Assembly: GCA_902792085.1 (NCBI GenBank)
Contig: CADAYE010000029.1
Span: forward strand, 1-37,850
Reading direction: 5' to 3'
DNA: 37,850 nucleotides
Source of the DNA: an uncultured bacterium
GTDB taxonomy: Bacteria > Cyanobacteriota > Vampirovibrionia > Gastranaerophilales > Gastranaerophilaceae
Positions 31,242 to 37,850 of the stretch are shown piece after piece. How positions within the stretch are numbered: position 1 is the first letter of the stretch; each line of letters opens with the position of its first letter. Made by a program: the position numbers and the translations under genes. The notes beneath the pieces were generated by a model. The model worked only from the letters and a program-made list of their open reading frames with translations. It was not told where the DNA came from and searched no databases.

Positions 31242-31712
31242 ATGTCAGACAACAAAGTATTAATTGCTTATTATTCTTATTCGGGAAATACAAAAGCGGT
31301 AGCAGAAAAAATCAAAGAAATTACCGGTGGTGATTTGTTTGAGATTAAACCTGTCAATGAATATCCGAGAAATTATACTGATGTTGTAAATCAGGCACAA
31401 AAAGAAAAAGAACAGGGTTATTTACCTGAATTGACAGATAAAATTGATATTTCTCAATATGAAACAATTTATATCGGGACACCTGTTTGGTGGTACACTT
31501 TTGCAAGTCCTGTAAGAACTTTTTTAAGTGAAAATGATTTTACAGACAAAACAATTATGCCATTCTGTACTCATGGAGGTGGCGGTGCGTCTGCAACTTA
31601 TACGGATATTGAAAAAATTTGTCCTGATTCGGATGTAAAGGTCGGGTTTACGACTTACGAAAACAGCGCAAAGGATAGTGAAATTGAAAAATGGATTAAC
31701 GCTTTAGCATAG
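31242..31712 (+). CDS. Flavodoxin-like protein
   Basis: 156 aa. The N-terminal phosphate-binding loop for FMN is 'IAYYSYSGNTKAVA' (8-21). Later blocks 'IYIGTPVWWYTFASPVRTFL' and 'FCTHGGGGASATYTDIEKIC' are those of the Flavodoxin_4 group, which serves as electron carrier or flavin-dependent reductase. AGGAG precedes the ATG. Its last 17 bp overlap the end of the convergent NUDIX gene. Confidence 0.92.
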   Translation: MSDNKVLIAYYSYSGNTKAVAEKIKEITGGDLFEIKPVNEYPRNYTDVVNQAQKEKEQGYLPELTDKIDISQYETIYIGTPVWWYTFASPVRTFLSENDFTDKTIMPFCTHGGGGASATYTDIEKICPDSDVKVGFTTYENSAKDSEIEKWINALA

Positions 31713-32214
31713 CGGGAATTTTGATTTTTTCAAGTGCTTTGAGTAAAAATTCCTGAGCAAGACTGCTTTGGTATATAACCTCTTTTGCCTGCTCTATTGA
31801 ATACCACTGTGCATAGTCAACTTCGGGGTTAATTTCAAAATCTTCGTTTTCTGTTTGAACAATAAAATTACAGATAAGTGAATTTGTTTTTTCAAAATAA
31901 CTGCTTGCGTTAAATTCAAAAGACAGCAGGTCTAAATTTACTTCCTCTTTGAGTTCACGCCTTAGGGTTTGTTCTAAACACTCGCCTTTTGTAACATAAC
32001 CGGCAACAAGAATATTTACTCCTCTGCCGTATTGCTGAATTAACAAAATTTTTGAATAATCTTTGTTAAAAACAACCATACTGACAGATGTATTAAACTG
32101 CGGAAAGCGAAATTCTTCACAGTTTGTGCAATATGGCACTAAACCTTCACTTACACCGCAATTAAAATTTTCTTTTAATATCAGTTCTTTTCCACATTCT
32201 ATACAATATTTCAT
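31696..32214 (-). CDS. NUDIX hydrolase with N-terminal zinc ribbon (NudC-like)
   Basis: 172 aa. Zinc-ribbon Cys: C4 and C7 (YCIECGKEL), a further Cys pair in 'VPYCTNCEEF'. The Nudix box is complete: GYVTKGECLEQTLRRELKEE, i.e. G-x5-E-x7-REL-x-EE. Zinc ribbon plus Nudix is the layout of NADH pyrophosphatase NudC, but this protein is shorter, and the NudC specificity motif (SQPWPFPxS) was not found, so the substrate is open. No Shine-Dalgarno; the -10 in the palindromic promoter ends ~6 bp before the ATG, suggesting a leaderless mRNA. Confidence 0.88.
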   Translation of the reverse strand: MKYCIECGKELILKENFNCGVSEGLVPYCTNCEEFRFPQFNTSVSMVVFNKDYSKILLIQQYGRGVNILVAGYVTKGECLEQTLRRELKEEVNLDLLSFEFNASSYFEKTNSLICNFIVQTENEDFEINPEVDYAQWYSIEQAKEVIYQSSLAQEFLLKALEKIKIPAMLKR

Positions 32215-32220
32215 AACAAA

Positions 32221-32271
32221 ATATTAGCATAAAAGGACAAAATATAAAGTAATTCTATTTTATGCTAATAT
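32221..32271. promoter_or_regulatory. Symmetric divergent promoter between NUDIX and SDR genes
   Basis: A perfect 14-bp inverted repeat, ATATTAGCATAAAA (32221-32234) and its complement (32258-32271). Each arm, read outward, ends in an extended -10 (TGC-TAATAT), so the palindrome makes twin promoters pointing left and right. Confidence 0.65.
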
Positions 32272-32301
32272 TAACAGGTCACAAAAGGCAGAAAGTTTAA
32301 T

Positions 32302-33123
32302 ATGAAAGATAAAAAAGTTATACTGATTACCGGTGCATCAAGCGGAATGGGTTATGAAAGTGCAAAACTTCTGGCAAAAGAAGGACATATTGTTTACGGC
32401 GGAGCAAGAAGTTTAGATAAAATGGAATCGCTCAAAGACTTTGGAGTAATACCTTTGTATTTGGATGTAACAAACGAACAATCCTGCACAGATATAGTAA
32501 AGACAATAATTGAAAAAGAAGGAAAAATTGATGTTTTAATTAATAATGCGGGTTACGGTTCTTTTGGTGCAATAGAAGATGTAACACTTGACGAAGCGAG
32601 AAAACAGTTTGAAGTAAATGTATTTGGACTTGCGAATTTGACAAAAAAGATTCTTCCTTATATGAGAGAAAATAAAAATGGAAGAATAATAAATATATCT
32701 TCAATGGGAGGTAAATTTGTCAGTTATTTCGGCGGTTGGTACCACGCAAGTAAATATGCGGTTGAAGCCTTGAGTGATGCTTTGAGAATGGAAGTTTCGG
32801 AGTTTGGAATAGATGTAGTTTTAATCGAACCGGGAATAATAAAGACCTGCTGGGACAGTATCGCACTTGATAATCTTGACCAATGCTGCCAAAACAGTGC
32901 ATATAAAAATTCCGCCTTAAAAGTTATAAGCGGAATGAAAAAGTTTTATAACTGCAAATTGGCATCAAAACCGGCTTTGATAGCAAAAATTGTTTCAAAA
33001 GCAGTAAATACCAAAAAACCAAAAGCAAGATATCTTGCCGGATTTTGTGCAAAACTGCTTGTATTTTTACACGCTGTACTGCCTGAAAAAGCATTTGATT
33101 TTATTATGAAACGCTCTTTGTAG
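32302..33123 (+). CDS. Short-chain dehydrogenase/reductase
   Basis: 273 aa, classical SDR. Cofactor motif GASSGMG (11-17), NNAG (81-84), catalytic Ser (S133/S134) and Y147-x3-K151 (YHASK). The substrate loop and C-terminus are hydrophobic, ending with a possible membrane-associating stretch ('KLLVFLHAVLPEKAF'). This fits the group acting on sterol, retinol or acyl-chain-like substrates; the true substrate is unknown. It diverges from the NUDIX gene and converges on the SnoaL-like gene with a 3-bp gap. Confidence 0.92.
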   Translation: MKDKKVILITGASSGMGYESAKLLAKEGHIVYGGARSLDKMESLKDFGVIPLYLDVTNEQSCTDIVKTIIEKEGKIDVLINNAGYGSFGAIEDVTLDEARKQFEVNVFGLANLTKKILPYMRENKNGRIINISSMGGKFVSYFGGWYHASKYAVEALSDALRMEVSEFGIDVVLIEPGIIKTCWDSIALDNLDQCCQNSAYKNSALKVISGMKKFYNCKLASKPALIAKIVSKAVNTKKPKARYLAGFCAKLLVFLHAVLPEKAFDFIMKRSL

Positions 33124-33126
33124 TAT

Positions 33127-33546
33127 TTAACTTATGGCACCGATACCGCGTAAAATACCTATCATACCTTCGGCTGCAATATCATTTGTAACTTTGCCGT
33201 CTTGGTTAAAATAATAAAAATTCATAACACAAACGCTGATTTTTTTTCCTGTTGGTTTGATACCCAAAAACTCCCCGTCATGAGTTCCTGTCAAATCCCA
33301 TTTGACTGCTGCTTTTTCCTCGTCTGCAACCATATCTGTTATATGCCACTGCACATCACTAAACCCTTTTCTCATCCAATATACAACAGATAAATAACCC
33401 TTACCGCCGTACAATGCTTCGGGGCTTGCAGGGGTATAAAATGCCGCATCACCTGCAACTAATTCATCTGCAAGTTTTTCATCTGCAGTATTAATCATTG
33501 TTTCAAATTTTTTCATTAATTCTTTATTGCGTGTAATTAAATCCAT
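33127..33546 (-). CDS. SnoaL/NTF2-like fold protein
   Basis: 139 aa. An N-terminal helix pair, then 'FYTPASPEALYGGKGYLSVV', 'WHITDMVADEEKAAVKWDLTGTH', 'GIKPTGKKISVCVMNFYYF' and 'KVTNDIAAEGMIGIL'. This is the SnoaL-like / ester cyclase pattern of the NTF2 superfamily. Members bind or isomerise small hydrophobic molecules. AAGGAGAA precedes the ATG. The acyl-ACP thioesterase gene lies 27 bp upstream in the same direction, so the two likely form an operon. Confidence 0.85.
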   Translation of the reverse strand: MDLITRNKELMKKFETMINTADEKLADELVAGDAAFYTPASPEALYGGKGYLSVVYWMRKGFSDVQWHITDMVADEEKAAVKWDLTGTHDGEFLGIKPTGKKISVCVMNFYYFNQDGKVTNDIAAEGMIGILRGIGAIS

Positions 33547-33573
33547 ATTTTTCTCCTTGTTATCGTAAAATAA

Positions 33574-34362
33574 TTATTTTTCTGATTTAACTTTCAAATC
33601 ATAATTCAAGATATCCTGAGAGATTTTTTTATCTGTCCAACAAGTCTGAATATCACAAACACTATCGCCATCTTTGGTTATCCTGTGAACATAAGTATCA
33701 GGAGAATTTGTTTTGAATGTAGAGCAGATTAAAATATCATCAAGGAATGATTCTTTATTAAATTTTATATTAAGAGTTTTGAGTGTACGAGTTTTTCTGA
33801 ATTCATCCGTCGCTGATGCTTCTACAATATTTATATAACTTTTGTTATTAACATGGTTATTAAAATCCAAGTCAGACAAGTTATTTTTGTGAGTAATTTC
33901 GCTGACTTTTTCGGTTTGTTCTTCAAGCGTAAATTTTTTGTGTTCGCCAAGCACAAGTTCGGGGCAGATGTTAAAGTGTTCGGTTATAATATCTGTTTTT
34001 GCAGGACGTTTTGTAATTTGGTCAAGAATAAACCAGCATCCGTTTCCTTTGGCAAATTCTTTGCCGTTATAATATAGTTTAAAATCTGTGAATATTTTTA
34101 GTTTGGTAATTTCTGAAATCCAAATTTCAGTTGTAATTTCTTCTGACCAAAATGGTGAATTATCACAAAATTCAATATTAAATTCTGAAACAATCCAATA
34201 TAAATTTTTTGGAAACAAATCGTAAGCAGCCATTTTTTTTGTTGCACAAAACCTTGCAAAAGCATCTTGCAGATACATTATGGCAGAAATAGGTCTTAGC
34301 CTGTATTCATTTAAGTCCATATTATCTAAAATTACATTGTAATTATGTGAATATTTGTCCAT
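33574..34362 (-). CDS. Acyl-ACP thioesterase
   Basis: 262 aa, the usual length for bacterial Acyl-ACP_TE. Two hot-dog folds: N-terminal 'LRPISAIMYLQDAFARFCAT' with 'EIWISEITKLKIFTDFKLYY', and C-terminal 'NNLSDLDFNNHVNNKSYINI', which carries the characteristic N-x-H-x-N-N of the FatA/FatB family. The enzyme releases free fatty acids from acyl carrier protein. Start: ATG 34362 after GGAGAGA. Downstream is the SnoaL-like gene. Confidence 0.92.
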   Translation of the reverse strand: MDKYSHNYNVILDNMDLNEYRLRPISAIMYLQDAFARFCATKKMAAYDLFPKNLYWIVSEFNIEFCDNSPFWSEEITTEIWISEITKLKIFTDFKLYYNGKEFAKGNGCWFILDQITKRPAKTDIITEHFNICPELVLGEHKKFTLEEQTEKVSEITHKNNLSDLDFNNHVNNKSYINIVEASATDEFRKTRTLKTLNIKFNKESFLDDILICSTFKTNSPDTYVHRITKDGDSVCDIQTCWTDKKISQDILNYDLKVKSEK

Positions 34363-34444
34363 TTTTCTCTCTCCTGTTTAAAATCTCATAATTTAATATT
34401 ATCTCAAAAATTTTATAGTATTATAAATAAGTGAGGATAATATT

Positions 34445-36100
34445 GTGAAAAAAAATATTATATTGATTCTTATATTATTTATAATTGCTTTAGGCTTTAG
34501 ATTTTTATATATGGATAATGCTCTTTGGTATGATGAAGCGTGTTCCTGGGCTACGGCAACCGACAATGCAGGAATTATGCACAATTTGCTCAATGTAGAT
34601 TTGCAGCATACCCCGCTTTATTTCGTTTTGTTGAAATTTTGGATAAAAATTTTCGGTCAGAGCGAAACTGCTATGCGTTCATTATCTCTGATTTTCGGTG
34701 CTTTAACCGTACCATTTTCATATATCGTGGGTAATAAGATATCCAAAAATGCAATATTTTCATCAATGGTTTGTGCTGTCAGTCCGCTTTTGGTTTTGTT
34801 TTCATCAGAAGTCAGAATGTACTCTCTTGTGGTATTTTTGGTCTTGTTATCAATAAATTTTTTAATTGATTACGAACAAAAAGGGGATAAAAAATCACTT
34901 TTAAAACTTGTCGGAATAAATATTTTAATTCCATACACTTTTGTCGGCGGAATTTTATATAATTTGTCTTTGTTTATCTGTTATTCAGTTTATTTATTGA
35001 ATAATAAAAAGGACAAATTCAAACAGTATTTAAGTTTTGAGGCGATTGAATTTTCATTTTTAATTCCTTATTTTCTTTTGATTTCTCATTATGCAAAATT
35101 ACGCAGTATCTTTGTTATAAGTCATGAGGGGATATTAAAGTTTGCACACGTTATAGATGCAATCAGAAATTTCTTCGGTGCAACGATAGAAACCAACATT
35201 TATTGGGTATCTGACGGAAGTTATAATATAAATTTCAAATTTGCACTGCTTGTTATAATTCCTTGCATTTATTTTGTAATCGGGTTTATCAAAGCATTAA
35301 AAAGTGAAAACAAATTTATAAAAACCCTGAGTACAATTTTGTTATGTAATTTTGTTTTTGCAGTAATTTTTGCGATATTTAAGGTAAATGTTTTTACATC
35401 AAGATATATTTTGTATTTGCTTCCGCCTGTTATTATGCTTTCTGTAATCGGTTTGAGCGAAAAATTCAGCGTAAAACATTTTAAAACATTTTTAATTTTA
35501 TTTATTCTTGCGTGCGGAATTTTTAATGTTCAAAATTCGTTTGTTATACGCAAAAATAAATCACTTGCGCTTGAGAGTCCTGCAATTGAATCTGATGAAT
35601 TGGGCCTGAGTACTGATGATATTGTAATTCTGCCGTTTGGAGCAGACGCTCCTTATTATTTCAGAAGTCTGACAAGACCGAGAGTTTTTAATTCAGATTT
35701 TCATAAAACCGCAAGAAATCCTTACGGTTTATATTATGATTCCGGTGACAGCAAAACTATGGCAGGGAAAGGCAAATATAAACTTATTTTTGACAAAATT
35801 AATGAAGATAAAGTTTTTTCACAAAAATATTTTGACTATTTTACCCAAAATGTAACTGCGATAGTGCCAAAAGGCAGATATGTTCTGCTTGCTATGTATG
35901 ATACAGATAACAATGCAATAATTGATATAAATGTTTTAAGAAAACAAATAAAAGAAGTGAATGAAAAAAACATTCTTGATTCTTTGTTCAAAAAATATAT
36001 GTGCGATACGATTGCAATGCTTAATATGAACTTTATTTTTCTAAAATCTTATAAAAAAGATAATTTTACTTATTATATTTTTCAAAAAATAACGGAATAA
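34445..36100 (+). CDS. GT39/ArnT-like membrane glycosyltransferase
   Basis: 551 aa with a GTG start after GAGGAT. About 10-11 transmembrane helices. The first outside loop has 'LWYDEACSWATA' (D30-E31), the acidic catalytic pair of GT-C enzymes of the PMT/ArnT group, and 'DLQHTPLYFVLLKFWIKIFG' is the usual second signature. The C-terminal ~180 residues (about 372-551) are an outside soluble domain. It transfers a sugar from a polyprenyl-phosphate donor to an unknown acceptor at the outer face of the inner membrane. Confidence 0.88.
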   Translation: MKKNIILILILFIIALGFRFLYMDNALWYDEACSWATATDNAGIMHNLLNVDLQHTPLYFVLLKFWIKIFGQSETAMRSLSLIFGALTVPFSYIVGNKISKNAIFSSMVCAVSPLLVLFSSEVRMYSLVVFLVLLSINFLIDYEQKGDKKSLLKLVGINILIPYTFVGGILYNLSLFICYSVYLLNNKKDKFKQYLSFEAIEFSFLIPYFLLISHYAKLRSIFVISHEGILKFAHVIDAIRNFFGATIETNIYWVSDGSYNINFKFALLVIIPCIYFVIGFIKALKSENKFIKTLSTILLCNFVFAVIFAIFKVNVFTSRYILYLLPPVIMLSVIGLSEKFSVKHFKTFLILFILACGIFNVQNSFVIRKNKSLALESPAIESDELGLSTDDIVILPFGADAPYYFRSLTRPRVFNSDFHKTARNPYGLYYDSGDSKTMAGKGKYKLIFDKINEDKVFSQKYFDYFTQNVTAIVPKGRYVLLAMYDTDNNAIIDINVLRKQIKEVNEKNILDSLFKKYMCDTIAMLNMNFIFLKSYKKDNFTYYIFQKITE

Positions 36101-36141
36101 ATTTATGTTTATTATATAATACTTGTTACGAGGTATGAAAT

Positions 36142-37389
36142 ATGAAAATGGAAAATTTATTTAACGAAGATGTAATGGCTTTAGATACTTATATAATGGT
36201 AAGATTAAAAGAGAAAACAGCACAGTTAAAAGATTCTTTGATAAAGAAAAACAGAACCCCGATAATGCTTTCAATGGGTGCTCCGACATCTGCACCGCCT
36301 GCTTCACTTATAGAAAAACTTAAAGAATTTTTAACTGAAGACAGTATTCATTCTTATTCTGTTACACGAGGGGAAAAATATTTTAGAGAAGCATGTGCGC
36401 AAAGAATGAAAGACCGTTTTGGTGTAGAATTAAATGCCGATACGGAAGTTTGTTCTGTTTTGGGTTCAAAAGACGGACTTGCAAATTTAATCAGATTTAT
36501 TATTTATCCCGAACATGATGAATTTAAAAAAGATATTATTCTAATCCCTGATCCGGGGTATGCTTCATACTCTCAAATGGTTGGTTGTTCAGGCGGTAAG
36601 GCTTATCCTATGGCTTTGACTCCGGAAAATAATTATCAGCCTGACATGGAGCAGGTTTGGGAACAGTTAAAAAATGACGGATATGATGAAAATAAAGTCA
36701 AAGCAGTGGTTATAAATTATCCGAACAATCCGCTTGGTGTGACTGCAACAAAAGAATACGTTCAAAGTGTAATTGATTTTTGTAAAAAGAAAGATATTTT
36801 GCTGATTTCTGATGCTGCTTATTGCGATATGTATTTTGATGAAGACCAAAAGCCTTTTAGTGTATTTGAACTAAAAGATGCAAAAGATATTGCGGTTGAA
36901 ATGTTTACGCTTTCTAAACCTTATGCCGTTACAGGCTGGCGTTTGGGCTGGATTTGCGGAAACAGTGAAGTTGTTTCAAGATTTGCAAAAGGCAAATCAA
37001 CAATTGATAATGGGATGTTCAAAGCATTGCAAAAAGCATGTGCTTATATTATGACTTCTCCTGACGGTGATGATTATATTAAGCAGGGAAATATCGATTA
37101 CAAAAGAAAACAGAGCATTTTGGTAAAAGGTCTGAGAGAACTCGGCTGGGAAATTGATGATAGCAAAATTCCTCACACAACATTCTATTTGTGGATGCCA
37201 ATACCAAGAAAATATGATTCAAGTGTAAAATTCTGTCAGGATATGCTTGAAAAATCCGGTATAGTAGTTGTTCCGGGGACGGCATTTGGTACGTACGGCG
37301 AAGGTTATTTCAGAATTTCTTATGTATGCTCTGATGAAAAATTGCAGGAAGTAATCGATCGAATGAAAACAGACGGTTTCAGATACTAA
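36142..37389 (+). CDS. Class I/II PLP-dependent aminotransferase (DapL-like group)
   Basis: 415 aa. PLP-lysine K259 in TLSKPYAVTGWRLGW, with R267 in TGWR; N196 in NYPNNPLG; D224 in ISDAAYCDM; the substrate-carboxylate Arg in 'GYFRISY' near 393. The overall pattern is that of LL-diaminopimelate/aspartate/alanine-type aminotransferases. Gut Melainabacteria and cyanobacteria use DapL for lysine synthesis, but the N-terminus differs from classic DapL, so the substrate is open. GAGGT lies before the ATG; TATAAT-like sequence at about 36114-36119. Confidence 0.9.
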   Translation: MKMENLFNEDVMALDTYIMVRLKEKTAQLKDSLIKKNRTPIMLSMGAPTSAPPASLIEKLKEFLTEDSIHSYSVTRGEKYFREACAQRMKDRFGVELNADTEVCSVLGSKDGLANLIRFIIYPEHDEFKKDIILIPDPGYASYSQMVGCSGGKAYPMALTPENNYQPDMEQVWEQLKNDGYDENKVKAVVINYPNNPLGVTATKEYVQSVIDFCKKKDILLISDAAYCDMYFDEDQKPFSVFELKDAKDIAVEMFTLSKPYAVTGWRLGWICGNSEVVSRFAKGKSTIDNGMFKALQKACAYIMTSPDGDDYIKQGNIDYKRKQSILVKGLRELGWEIDDSKIPHTTFYLWMPIPRKYDSSVKFCQDMLEKSGIVVVPGTAFGTYGEGYFRISYVCSDEKLQEVIDRMKTDGFRY

Positions 37390-37455
37390 ATAAGTAAATT
37401 GGGGTTTATATCTCAAAATATCAATGTAATGTATGACACAAAGCCTAAATACAGA

Positions 37456-37674
37456 TTAACTAATTGGTTTAAATAATTTGTAAACTTCAATATCTAATGC
37501 TTTGGCAATTAATAACATTCTTTTAAAACTTGGTGTTTTCTTTCCTCTTTCAATTTCTGACAAATAGTCACTGCTTATACCGGTGATTTCGCTCAATTTA
37601 TCCTGAGTAAAATCTTTTTTATTGCGATAATATTTAAGGTTATTTCTGAATATTTCTATCGTGCTATTTGCCAT
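37456..37674 (-). CDS. Small XRE-family HTH regulator
   Basis: 72 aa, a stand-alone Cro/C1-type HTH: FRNNLKYYRNKKDFTQDKLS, 'ITGISSDYLSEIERGKKTPS', 'MLLIAKALDIEVYKLFK'. Third of three such minimal regulators in the window (others at 14170 and 19239), not closely related to the cassette regulators. It converges with the aminotransferase gene. Confidence 0.87.
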   Translation of the reverse strand: MANSTIEIFRNNLKYYRNKKDFTQDKLSEITGISSDYLSEIERGKKTPSFKRMLLIAKALDIEVYKLFKPIS

Positions 37675-37771
37675 ATTTTAATTTTAGGTAACTATATAGG
37701 AGTTACCACAAAAATAGGTTAAAATCAGCACCCACCCCAACCCTCCCTCACGAGGGAGGGAGAAATTTCAA

Positions 37772-37850
37772 ATTGAACAGAATGTGAAATTTAGAAATTT
37801 GGGTGGGTGATTCCCCGTTAGGGATATCCGTTTTGCCAAAATTTTGTGGT
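37772..37850 (+). repeat. 79-bp dispersed repeat, copy B (runs off the window)
   Basis: Reverse complement of 31098-31176 with two mismatches. It follows a CCCTCCCTCACGAGGGAGGG hairpin (37741-37760) in the style of the repeats near the DUF559 gene. The copy may continue past the end of the window. Confidence 0.9.

Overview
The window is AT-rich chromosomal DNA from a bacterium with short intergenic gaps. It most likely comes from a gut member of the Melainabacteria / Vampirovibrionia, order Gastranaerophilales. This assignment is inference: it rests on the style of several orphan proteins (an 'FKGNP' membrane protein at 113-1414, a protein starting 'MGMSASQARFLSL' at 27712-29295), a tmRNA tag beginning ANN as in cyanobacterial relatives, and a mix of anaerobe genes (reverse rubrerythrin, flavodoxin) with signal-peptide and lipoprotein genes.

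Left end, 1-2560: the start of a probable HU gene, a large membrane protein, a broken copy of its 3' end, and a frame with clear coding character and a Shine-Dalgarno but no usable start codon.

Accessory island, about 2570-10080: the most unusual part. Four copies of a non-coding repeat (R1-R4) separate three cassettes. Two have the same plan: repeat with an outward promoter, a small exported or membrane protein on +, an effector-like operon on -, a near-identical HTH regulator on + sharing a duplicated divergent promoter with the effector, then the next repeat. The effectors share only a MANLK start and leader. One carries a phage MuF-like Cys/His motif, a proline linker and an M15 peptidase domain. 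The other ends in a domain closely resembling vertebrate serum amyloid A, and is followed by a small Cys-rich membrane protein and an orphan fragment of a second SAA-like domain. This looks like a polymorphic-toxin locus with swappable tips. It ends beside an intact tRNA-Ala(UGC), and the repeats carry tRNA T-arm-like sequence.

10300-20800: mostly housekeeping. Iron-type and zinc-type alcohol dehydrogenases, an orphan amino-acid-type binding lipoprotein, a polysaccharide pyruvyl transferase-like protein, a hairpin-rich non-coding tract (15900-16255), type II dehydroquinase, a LemA/DUF2207 pair, and small XRE-regulator loci.

20900-29300: a GTCATTGCGAGG-type palindromic repeat, two TPR-like proteins, a minus-strand vWA / FHA-like / tandem-repeat operon, reverse rubrerythrin, a DUF559 gene inside a perfect 46-bp direct repeat, and a 527-aa lineage protein.

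29400-30260: tmRNA (ssrA), its terminator, and two diverged ~200-bp non-coding units in tandem, each ending in a copy of the tmRNA 3' end.

30278-37850: a secreted protein, flavodoxin, NUDIX hydrolase, SDR, SnoaL-like protein, acyl-ACP thioesterase, GT39-like glycosyltransferase, class I aminotransferase and an XRE regulator. A 79-bp repeat occurs on both sides of this block in inverted orientation. Several genes (7981, 9643, 16379, 32214) appear leaderless: a good -10 box lies so close to the start codon that transcription would begin at or next to it.
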